Source of the DNA: Acidimicrobiales bacterium
GTDB lineage: Bacteria > Actinomycetota > Acidimicrobiia > Acidimicrobiales > SZUA-35
Length of the DNA: 9,333 bases
Assembly (NCBI GenBank): GCA_013003325.1
Contig: JABDJU010000173.1
Coordinates: forward strand, 1 to 9,333
Direction of reading: 5' to 3'
Shown here: one piece after another, positions 1-5,588 of the stretch
How positions within the stretch are numbered: position 1 is the stretch's first letter
Layout of the letters: each line of letters opens with the position of its first letter
Program-made: the position numbers and the translations under genes
The notes under the pieces: model-generated
Databases searched by the model: none
Seen by the model: only the letters and a program-made list of their open reading frames with translations
Told to the model about the DNA's origin: nothing

Positions 1-1651
1 GTTCCGAACCGGTGCCGATGATGATGGCGTCGGGGCTCTCGACGTCGTTGACCGGGTACGCCCCCCGGGAGACCGCGTCGGCGCTGGTTCCTTCGCTCAC
101 GGGGATTCCTTGCCGGGAGAACACCAGGGCGGTCGGCCCCTCCGATGCCATCGCAGCCTGCCAGGCGCCGACCGCTTCAGTGGCATCGCCGGGTCGGATC
201 ACAGTGAGATCGGGGATGGCGCGAAGACTCATTGTCTGCTCTACGGGCTGATGAGTGGGTCCGTCCTCGCCGACCCCGACCGAATCATGGGTGAACACGA
301 AGATCGCTTTGGCACCGCTCAACGCAGCCAAGCGGAGGGCCGGTCGCATGTAGTCGGCGAAGACCTCGAACGTGCCGCCGAAAGGGATGACACCGCCGTG
401 GTGCGCCATCCCGACCAGCGCCGCGCCCATGGCGTGTTCACGGACCCCGAAGTAGATCTGCCGCCCGCCGGGATTGATGCTGCCCTGCACGCCGAGTCCC
501 TCGAGGGCGGTGCCGGTGTTGCCGGTGAGATCGGCCGCGCCTCCGATCAGACCGGGGACGCCGGGGGCGATGGCGTCGACGACGGCCTGTGAGGCTTTGC
601 GGGTCGCGACCGACGAGCCGGGGTCGAACGTGGGGAGATCGGAGTCCCATCCTTGCAGTCCTGAGCCAGCCCAGCAGGCGTCCCATTCGGACCGGCTCAT
701 CGCCGACCCTGCGACCCGCTGGTCCCATTCCGCCGACATCGCCGCTCCAGCGGCGCCGGCTGCGGTATACAACGCCTTGACCTCCTCCGGCACGAAAAAC
801 GACTCGTCGGGAAGGCCCATGATCTCCTTCGTGGCCGCGATCTCTTCGGCCCCGAACGCAAGTCCGTGGGCGCTGTGGTGGTCGGTGAGTGTGGGTGACG
901 GATAGCCGATGTGGGTGCGGATGATCACCAGCGATGGACGCTCGGTGTCGGCCTTGGCTTGGTTGATGGCGGCCTCGATGGTGTCGAGGTCTTCACCGGC
1001 GTCGCCGATGTCGATGACCTGCCAGCCGTACGCCTCGAACCGTCCGACCGCGTCGTCGGAAAGCGCGAGTTCGGTTACGCCGTCGATCGTGATGTGGTTG
1101 TCGTCGTAGAAGGCGATGAGATTGCCGAGCTTCTGGTGGCCGGCCAGGCTGGCAGCTTCGTGGCTGACGCCCTCGGAGAGGCACCCATCACCCATGATCA
1201 CGTACGTGTGGTGGTTCATGACGTCCTCGCCGAACCGGGTGCGCAGGTAGCGTTCGGCGATCGCCATCCCGACCGCGTTGGCGAAGCCCTGTCCGAGCGG
1301 GCCGGTCGTGACTTCGACACCATCGGTGTGACCGGCTTCGGGGTGGCCCGGCGTACGCGAACCCCACTGCCGGAACTGCCGAAGGTCTTCGAGGCTCAGG
1401 TCGTAGCCGGTGAGATGGAGCATGGCGTACTGGAGTATCGAGGTGTGTCCGTTGGACAGTACGAAGCGATCTCGGTCCGGCCAATCAGGCCGGGAGGGGT
1501 CGTATCGCATGACCCGGGTCCAGAGCACATGAGCGAGCGGCGCCAGGGCCATGGCCGTGCCCTGATGTCCTGAATTGGCCGCGGCGGGCCCGTCCATCGA
1601 GATACCTCGGATGACGTTGATGCCCAGCTGTTCGAGTTCGGTTTCGGTCAC
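1..1651 (-). CDS. tkt: Transketolase, 3' end cut off by window edge
   Basis: Thiamine-diphosphate enzyme that moves two-carbon ketol units between sugar phosphates in the non-oxidative pentose phosphate pathway, in the cytoplasm. About 550 residues are visible. Near the N-terminus is ANSGHQG (residues 25-31), followed by the LSNGH and TTGPLGQG segments. The diphosphate/Mg-binding motif starts at GDG (154-156) and ends around N185. The pyrimidine-binding domain has the FGVREHAMG segment, where E405 is the expected catalytic glutamate, and a THDSVGVGEDGPTHQP segment. The reading frame leaves the window at IIGTGSE, the start of the C-terminal domain, so about 110-120 residues are missing compared with the usual ~660. 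I chose GTG at 1651 because it sits six bases after a TACGCT -10 hexamer and gives the normal N-terminus. One oddity is Gln in SGHQG where many transketolases have SGHPG. In many actinobacteria tkt heads a pentose phosphate operon, so transaldolase or G6PDH could follow outside the window. Confidence 0.96.
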   Translation of the reverse strand, partial: MTETELEQLGINVIRGISMDGPAAANSGHQGTAMALAPLAHVLWTRVMRYDPSRPDWPDRDRFVLSNGHTSILQYAMLHLTGYDLSLEDLRQFRQWGSRTPGHPEAGHTDGVEVTTGPLGQGFANAVGMAIAERYLRTRFGEDVMNHHTYVIMGDGCLSEGVSHEAASLAGHQKLGNLIAFYDDNHITIDGVTELALSDDAVGRFEAYGWQVIDIGDAGEDLDTIEAAINQAKADTERPSLVIIRTHIGYPSPTLTDHHSAHGLAFGAEEIAATKEIMGLPDESFFVPEEVKALYTAAGAAGAAMSAEWDQRVAGSAMSRSEWDACWAGSGLQGWDSDLPTFDPGSSVATRKASQAVVDAIAPGVPGLIGGAADLTGNTGTALEGLGVQGSINPGGRQIYFGVREHAMGAALVGMAHHGGVIPFGGTFEVFADYMRPALRLAALSGAKAIFVFTHDSVGVGEDGPTHQPVEQTMSLRAIPDLTVIRPGDATEAVGAWQAAMASEGPTALVFSRQGIPVSEGTSADAVSRGAYPVNDVESPDAIIIGTGSE

Positions 1652-1657
1652 TGGGTC

Positions 1658-1663
1658 AGCGTA
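1658..1663 (-). promoter_or_regulatory. Leaderless -10 box of transketolase (TACGCT)
   Basis: On the minus strand the hexamer TACGCT is followed by six bases and then the GTG start of transketolase. It fits the actinobacterial TAnnnT -10 consensus and puts the transcription start on or next to the start codon. I see no Shine-Dalgarno site and no clear TTGAC-type -35. This is inferred from spacing, not measured. Confidence 0.55.
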
Positions 1664-1681
1664 TCCCGCCGCCCTGGTGCC

Positions 1682-1696
1682 CTCGGGAATCCCGAG
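1682..1696 (-). terminator. Small hairpin just after the 130-residue gene, possible terminator
   Basis: CTCGGGAATCCCGAG is a perfect inverted repeat with a 6-bp GC-rich stem and a 3-base loop. It begins three bases after the TAG stop of the upstream minus-strand gene and ends 18 bases before the transketolase -10 box. There is no T-run after it, so it is not a classical intrinsic terminator. Hairpins without a U-tail are often proposed as terminators in actinobacteria. It could equally be an mRNA 3' end stabiliser or chance. Confidence 0.35.
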
Positions 1697-1699
1697 CGC

Positions 1700-2092
1700 C
1701 TACTCCGCCGGCGCTAAAAGGGTGTAGGGGACCCGGGTGGTCGGGCCGCCGTCGATACTGCAGTGGGCCACGATCGTGCCGTGGTCGGGGAATGACAACT
1801 CGGCTCGTATCAGCCGGTAGTTGAACTTGCCCGGCTCGATCTGCAGGGGTTGAACGTTGCGGGCCACCGGCTCTGGCTCACCGTCTCGGGTGAACACGAC
1901 CTCGAGCGCCCCGAAACCTCCGTGGTCCGACGGACACCAGACCAGGACCATGAGATGGGGGCCGACCGTCACCGGGGGCACCCCGGGGGCCGGAGCCGAA
2001 AACTGTATGCCGGTCAGGTCGATCTGGGTTGCAGGGCCCGGCACGGGGCGAAGCTGTATGTCCTCGGCAAAGACCGCGGCGATGATTTCCAT
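1700..2092 (-). CDS. Hypothetical 130-residue protein, probably beta-rich
   Basis: I do not recognise this protein with confidence. It has no signal peptide and no membrane segment, so it should be cytoplasmic. It begins MEIIAAVFAEDIQ and then alternates short hydrophobic stretches with polar turns. Examples are PHLMVLVWCP (residues ~45-54), ALEVVF, a conserved-looking EPGKFNYRLIRAEL around 86-99, and a final VPYTLL. This pattern suggests a small beta-sandwich. It loosely resembles DUF6941-type proteins, but that is only an impression. The start is well supported: ATG at 2092 has an AGGAG eight bases upstream. It lies 43 bases after the MetZ stop on the same strand with no terminator between, so it is probably the last gene of the rhodanese-MetZ unit. 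A hairpin follows its stop. Two cysteines are present, but no metal or catalytic motif is visible. Confidence 0.85.
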   Translation of the reverse strand: MEIIAAVFAEDIQLRPVPGPATQIDLTGIQFSAPAPGVPPVTVGPHLMVLVWCPSDHGGFGALEVVFTRDGEPEPVARNVQPLQIEPGKFNYRLIRAELSFPDHGTIVAHCSIDGGPTTRVPYTLLAPAE

Positions 2093-2100
2093 GGCGTCGT

Positions 2101-2105
2101 CTCCT
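2101..2105 (-). promoter_or_regulatory. Shine-Dalgarno site of the 130-residue gene (AGGAG)
   Basis: On the minus strand AGGAG ends eight bases before the ATG at 2092. It is the clearest ribosome binding site in the window. Together with the missing TAnnnT box at leaderless spacing, it supports translation from a longer mRNA that begins upstream of MetZ. Confidence 0.7.
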
Positions 2106-2135
2106 ACATTCCCTCGATCAAGGCCCGAGTCAACA

Positions 2136-3347
2136 CTAGACCGGTCGGCCGACCGTGCTCAGCGCCTGGAAGACGTCGCGACGAAGGTCGTCGATGTCCT
2201 CCAGGCCGACCGAGAGTCGGATCATGCCGTCGGTGATCCCGAGCGCGGCCCGGGCTTCGGGCGAGATGCGTCGGTGGGTCGTCGTGGCGGGGTGGGTGAT
2301 GAGCGATTTGGCGTCGCCGATGTTGTTGGAGATGTCGCAGATCTCGAATGCATTCATCACCCTGAAGGCGTTTGCCTTGGCATTCGCACCGTCGCCTTTC
2401 ACGGTGAAGGTGAGCACGGTACCGCCTCGCCGCATCTGCTTCAAAGCCAATTCGTGCTGCGGGTGTGAGAGGTGTCCCGGGTAGCGGACCTCACGAAGTG
2501 CATCGTGTCCATAGAGCTCATCTGCGAGGGCCGTAGCGGTGTCGCACATCGCGTTGACTCGTAGGGTCAGCGTCTCCAGGCCTTTGAGCAGTACCCACGC
2601 ATTGAACGGGCTGAGGCTGGGGCCGGTGTGGCGCAGGAACGGCATCAGCTTGTTGCCGATGAAGTCGGCGGTTCCCAGCACGGCGCCGCCCAGGGTGCGC
2701 CCCTGCCCATCGATGTGTTTGGTCGCCGAGTACACCACGATGTCGGCTCCGAAATCCAGAGGTCGCTGCAGAACCGGACTGGCGAAGATGTTGTCGACGA
2801 CCACAACAGCTCCGACTCGGTGGGCCAGGTCGCAAACGGCCCGGAGGTCGATGATCTCGAGACCGGGATTCGACGGGCTCTCGAGAAAGACCGCATTGGT
2901 CCCGGGAGCCAGGGCGCGCTGCCACTCTTCGGTTGAGGTGCCGTCGATCAGGACCGTCTCGACTCCCATGCGGGGCAGGATCTCGGTGAGGATCACATGG
3001 CAGCTTCCGAACAGAGCCCGCGAGGCGACGACTCGATCGCCGGCGCCGACTTGAGAGGCCAGGGCGGCAAAAACTGCGGCCATGCCACTAGCGGTTGCCA
3101 TGCAAGCCTCGGCCCCCTCGAGCAACCGCAGGCGCTCCTCGAACACCGACACCGTCGGGTTGCCGTAGCGGCTGTAGATGTAGCGCTCGTGCTCGCCTTT
3201 GAATGCGGCCTCAGCCTCCTCGGCTGAGGAGTACACGTAGCCTGAGGTGAGGTAGATCGCTTCGGCCGTCTCATCGAACTCGGACCGTCGAAGGCCGCCC
3301 CGCACCAGCTGAGTGTTGGTTCCCCAACGGTTCAGCTCTGACGCCAC
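2136..3347 (-). CDS. metZ: O-succinylhomoserine sulfhydrylase
   Basis: PLP enzyme of the Cys/Met metabolism family that makes homocysteine from O-succinylhomoserine and sulfide, in the direct sulfhydrylation route to methionine. At 403 residues it has normal family length. Visible motifs are YSRYGNPT (58-65; Tyr and Arg hold the PLP phosphate of the partner subunit), the ESPSNP segment (156-161), D185 in VVVDN (ring-nitrogen partner), and SATKHIDGQGR with K210 as the PLP lysine. The KHIDGQGR and following LGGAVLG stretch is typical of MetZ and argues against cystathionine gamma-synthase or MetY. An open frame continues upstream to 3638, but that part overlaps rhodanese and has no family similarity. 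GTG at 3347 gives the normal N-terminus (SELNRWGTNTQLVRGG). This start lies 16 bases inside the end of the rhodanese gene, so translation is probably coupled. The true acyl donor (succinyl or acetyl) cannot be settled by reading. Confidence 0.95.
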   Translation of the reverse strand: MASELNRWGTNTQLVRGGLRRSEFDETAEAIYLTSGYVYSSAEEAEAAFKGEHERYIYSRYGNPTVSVFEERLRLLEGAEACMATASGMAAVFAALASQVGAGDRVVASRALFGSCHVILTEILPRMGVETVLIDGTSTEEWQRALAPGTNAVFLESPSNPGLEIIDLRAVCDLAHRVGAVVVVDNIFASPVLQRPLDFGADIVVYSATKHIDGQGRTLGGAVLGTADFIGNKLMPFLRHTGPSLSPFNAWVLLKGLETLTLRVNAMCDTATALADELYGHDALREVRYPGHLSHPQHELALKQMRRGGTVLTFTVKGDGANAKANAFRVMNAFEICDISNNIGDAKSLITHPATTTHRRISPEARAALGITDGMIRLSVGLEDIDDLRRDVFQALSTVGRPV

Positions 3348-3730
3348 GGGAGCTCGTCTTTCCAACCCCCGCGTCGGTGGCCCTGCGGGTCCAGATCCCC
3401 CTCGAACCCGGATCCGACGTTGACTGCGTTGTAGCCCTGGGCGGTGAGGAGTTCGGCTGCCGCGTTGGACCGTCCTCCCGATCGGCACAGCATGAGGAGC
3501 GTCTGTTCGGGAGACAGGCCCTCGGTGGCCTGGGCGAGGAAGTCGGGGTTGGACTGACCGGTGGGGAACTGCGTCCATTCGACGGTGCGCACGTTCTTTC
3601 CGATCGTGGTGAGGTCGGGGATCCCGACGAAGGACCACTCGGCGAGAGTCCGAACGTCGATCAAGACGGCATCAGGATCCTCGGAGAGGGTTTCCCAGGC
3701 TTCTTCAAGAGAGATCTGTGGCACGGTCAC
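3332..3730 (-). CDS. Rhodanese-like single-domain sulfurtransferase
   Basis: A 132-residue cytoplasmic protein with one rhodanese domain. VLIDVRTLAEWSFVGIP (22-38) is the usual strand and CDC25-like motif. LLMLCRSGGRS (78-88) is the active-site loop, with C82 as the persulfide-carrying cysteine and R87. The C-terminus GFEGDLD...GHR..GWK..LPW belongs to a rhodanese subgroup often found beside metZ. Mycobacterium tuberculosis has the same neighbourhood (Rv0390 rhodanese, Rv0391 metZ). The likely role is to hold or pass sulfane sulfur near MetZ, but the actual donor and acceptor are not known from sequence. An open frame reaches back to 4027, but it crosses the FIST gene in another frame. GTG at 3730 is seven bases after TAGGGT, a leaderless -10 box, so I use it. 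A second GTG lies at 3724. The gene overlaps the MetZ start by 16 bases. Confidence 0.92.
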   Translation of the reverse strand: MTVPQISLEEAWETLSEDPDAVLIDVRTLAEWSFVGIPDLTTIGKNVRTVEWTQFPTGQSNPDFLAQATEGLSPEQTLLMLCRSGGRSNAAAELLTAQGYNAVNVGSGFEGDLDPQGHRRGGWKDELPWRQS

Positions 3731-3737
3731 GTGCAAA

Positions 3738-3743
3738 ACCCTA
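3738..3743 (-). promoter_or_regulatory. Leaderless -10 box of the rhodanese-metZ unit (TAGGGT)
   Basis: On the minus strand TAGGGT is followed by seven bases and the GTG at 3730, inside the 43-base gap after the FIST gene. Its spacing matches the other four boxes in this window. It suggests that rhodanese, metZ and the 130-residue gene have their own promoter even though TetR-FIST lies just upstream on the same strand. A perfect 10-base palindrome (3758-3767) sits near its -35 region. Confidence 0.5.
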
Positions 3744-3773
3744 CCCAGGGCCACCCGGTTCCGGAACTGACGC

Positions 3774-4919
3774 TCAGCCGAACAACAGTGCGGTGGCGGT
3801 GAACCCGTGAACCGCGTTTCTGGATCCGACCGGGCCGATCTCGCCGGCGCAGAACATCCCGGCGTTCGCGACGTCGGGGAACACCTCGGTGATCGCCCGG
3901 GCGTCGTGGTGGTCGTCTCTGAACATGTTGGTTCCTCGGCCGGTGCAGGTGAAGAGCAATGAACCGGCGACCTCGGGCTCGACCTCGGTGAGTCGCTCGT
4001 AGAGGTCCTGGCTGGCCGACTCTGCATCCCTTACGTGGAACTGCACGATCTGGCCCACCTCGATCTGGGCGCCGACCGCGATCGCCTCGCTGGACCGATC
4101 GGCGCCCAAGAGGGAGCGGATCAGGAAGTCGCCCTGCGCAAAGGTCTCCACTTGTTCATTGGCCACGATGCCGACGTGAAGGCCCCGGGCGGCGAGCGCC
4201 CGGTCCTCGGGCGTGAGGCCGTCGATGGTCGGCTGTAGCCGGGAGAGGGCTGATCGACCGCCGAGCTGGCGAATCATCTGACCCGAACCGTCGGTGATAA
4301 CCCACGGTTGTCCGATCGGGCGGCATCCCTGACTCACGACGGTTCGCGCTGAGCCCGGCGGCAGGATGACGCCCACAGCTCCGTCGGTGTGGAGGCTGGA
4401 GTCGAGCAGAAGCTCGTTTTCGCCCGGACTCCGGCCCGCCGATGCCAACCCTCCGGCAACACCGAGGTCGAGGCCCTCGGTGTCGATGGCGTCCAACAGC
4501 GTCTCGACCGGAAAGCTGAACGGGTCAGCGAGCAGCAACAACACCGAGCCCGGCTCGATGCTGGCCGGTAGCCCAAGAATGGTCCTGCCCGAGTCGATCG
4601 TTTCCAGGCGTACGGGTCGTACCTCGCCGGTGTGGCCCGCCCAGACGCTCAGGGCGGCGCCGGTTTCGACTTCGCGTCCTCCGCTCACCACCCCGCTGAC
4701 CGACACGCCGAGGACATGGGACACGTCCAGAAGCTCGGTCAGTCCAGATCTGAGGTCGAGCAGGCAAGTGCGGTGTATTCCGGCGGCGAACACCACAGCC
4801 AGGTCGGCGCCGGGTTCGATTCGTTCTCCGAGGTCGGCCAGCACCTGCGTTGCGGCGTCGATCGTTACCGGGTGTTCCGAATGGGCGGCAGCGAAAGGCC
4901 CCATGGTCGACGCGGTCAC
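3774..4919 (-). CDS. FIST-domain (FIST_N + FIST_C) sensory protein
   Basis: A 381-residue protein with both FIST domains. FIST proteins are thought to bind small ligands such as amino acids in signal transduction, but few have a defined biochemical role. The N-terminal part shows GVSVSGVVSGG (71-81), a glycine-rich stretch around 153-161 and SQGCRPIG (196-203). The C-terminal part shows LLFTCTGRG (321-329), DHHDA, and the strongly typical CAGEIGPVG..N..HGFTA (357-374). No signal peptide, membrane helix, kinase, GGDEF or methyl-accepting domain is attached, so it appears to be a free-standing cytoplasmic sensor. GTG at 4919 forms a GTGA overlap with the TetR stop, which strongly supports this start; M6 (ATG at 4904) is an alternative. 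Stable co-expression with TetR is expected. A functional link to the sulfur genes downstream is possible but unproven. Confidence 0.92.
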   Translation of the reverse strand: MTASTMGPFAAAHSEHPVTIDAATQVLADLGERIEPGADLAVVFAAGIHRTCLLDLRSGLTELLDVSHVLGVSVSGVVSGGREVETGAALSVWAGHTGEVRPVRLETIDSGRTILGLPASIEPGSVLLLLADPFSFPVETLLDAIDTEGLDLGVAGGLASAGRSPGENELLLDSSLHTDGAVGVILPPGSARTVVSQGCRPIGQPWVITDGSGQMIRQLGGRSALSRLQPTIDGLTPEDRALAARGLHVGIVANEQVETFAQGDFLIRSLLGADRSSEAIAVGAQIEVGQIVQFHVRDAESASQDLYERLTEVEPEVAGSLLFTCTGRGTNMFRDDHHDARAITEVFPDVANAGMFCAGEIGPVGSRNAVHGFTATALLFG

Positions 4920-5521
4920 TCGACCGGTTCCAACGCCGACCGAATGAACGATGTCATGTGGGCGAAGCGGGCATCCAACGCCGCCTTGGAGAACGGGTCC
5001 TGACTGACCAGGCCTTTCAACATGGCGTGGTCGGAGAAGTAGGTGAGGAGCGCTCCGTAGCCGGTGAGGACAAGATTCTCTGCGTCGTGACGGCGGAACA
5101 CCCCCTCGTCCATCTGACGCTCGAAGAACCCGACCGCTCGTCGAAAATAGGGTCGGAGTGCGACGCCGAGGTTGAAACCGAGCGGGCTTTGATCGGTCAT
5201 GGCTTCTCGCCGGACCATCACGATGATCTCAGGGTTTGCGACGAAGAACTTGAAACTGGTTTCGACAATCGAGTCGACCAGTTCCCACCCGTCGGCATCG
5301 GGCTGGCGCGACGATTCAATTTGATCACCCCAGTCAGCCAAGGCGTCGGAGAGAATCTGGCGATAGATCGCTTCCTTGGAGTCGAAGTGATGGAGCAGGC
5401 TGGGCCGTCTGATACCAACCCCGGCTGCGATGTCGTTGAGCGAGGTTCCCTCGAAGCCCTGAGCGGCAAAGCAGTGCCGAGCCTCTATCAGTATGTGCTC
5501 TCGGGTCGACGGGTCGGCCAC
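4916..5521 (-). CDS. TetR/AcrR-family transcriptional repressor
   Basis: About 201 residues, normal for the family. The N-terminal DNA-binding domain reads STREHILIEARHCFAAQGFEGTSLNDIA, then the helix-turn-helix GVGIRRPSLLHHFDSKEAIYRQIL, both classic TetR. The remaining ~140 residues are helical and form the ligand and dimer domain; the ligand is not readable. Two GTG codons lie in tandem at 5524 and 5521. A TACGCT -10 box ends seven bases before 5521 but only four before 5524, so a leaderless start favours 5521. The open frame extends to 5752, but that region is the neighbouring synthetase on the other strand. The gene is divergent from the acyl-CoA synthetase and overlaps FIST by four bases. 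Repression of its own gene and of the synthetase, relieved by an acid or acyl-CoA, is the natural inference. Confidence 0.93.
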   Translation of the reverse strand: MADPSTREHILIEARHCFAAQGFEGTSLNDIAAGVGIRRPSLLHHFDSKEAIYRQILSDALADWGDQIESSRQPDADGWELVDSIVETSFKFFVANPEIIVMVRREAMTDQSPLGFNLGVALRPYFRRAVGFFERQMDEGVFRRHDAENLVLTGYGALLTYFSDHAMLKGLVSQDPFSKAALDARFAHMTSFIRSALEPVE

Positions 5522-5528
5522 CACCCAA

Positions 5529-5534
5529 AGCGTA
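5529..5534 (-). promoter_or_regulatory. Leaderless -10 box of the TetR-FIST unit (TACGCT)
   Basis: TACGCT on the minus strand is identical to the transketolase box. Seven bases separate it from the GTG at 5521. Its expected -35 region, around 5552-5557, coincides with that of the divergent synthetase promoter. Confidence 0.5.
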
Positions 5535-5574
5535 GACCGGGGGTGAGGTTTTCCTTTCCTTCGATCGGTCCCGG
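5535..5574. promoter_or_regulatory. Shared divergent promoter region, candidate TetR operator
   Basis: The two -10 boxes of the divergent genes are only 40 bases apart, so their -35 regions fall on the same place. Near-symmetric arms flank the middle: ACCGGG at 5536-5541 and CCCGGT at 5570-5575, each next to CGTA or ACG of a -10 box. The middle is a pyrimidine-rich run on the plus strand. A TetR dimer binding anywhere here would block both promoters. The exact operator is not certain; no compact TetR palindrome stands out. Confidence 0.35.
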
Positions 5575-5580
5575 TACGTT
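5575..5580 (+). promoter_or_regulatory. Leaderless -10 box of the acyl-CoA synthetase (TACGTT)
   Basis: TACGTT is followed by eight bases and the ATG at 5589, the same spacing as at the carboxypeptidase gene. It decides between ATG 5589 and the in-frame GTG 5583, which is only two bases from the box and could not be the start of an mRNA made from this promoter. Confidence 0.5.
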
Positions 5581-5588
5581 CGGTGACG

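Noticed and set aside
110..1573. Long plus-strand open frames at 110-592, 474-905 and 911-1573
   Set aside because: They lie antisense to transketolase, whose translation has all family motifs. The plus-strand products are low-complexity, GC-driven and match nothing known.
2128..2133. TTGACT on the minus strand as a -35 box for the 130-residue gene
   Set aside because: The base match is good, but no acceptable -10 hexamer lies 16-19 bases downstream, and a start there would remove the AGGAG site from the mRNA.
2141..2154. Perfect palindrome CGGTCGGCCGACCG at the end of metZ as a terminator
   Set aside because: It lies inside the coding sequence before the stop, has no loop and no T-run, and is explained by CGG/CCG-rich codons.
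3348..3638. N-terminal extension of the metZ frame up to 3638
   Set aside because: The extra residues are Arg/Pro/His-rich, overlap the rhodanese gene in another frame and are outside the MetZ family's normal length.
3731..4027. N-terminal extension of the rhodanese frame up to 4027
   Set aside because: The extra part overlaps the end of FIST in another frame, is Ser/Pro/Arg-rich, and the GTG at 3730 with a -10 box gives the normal domain.
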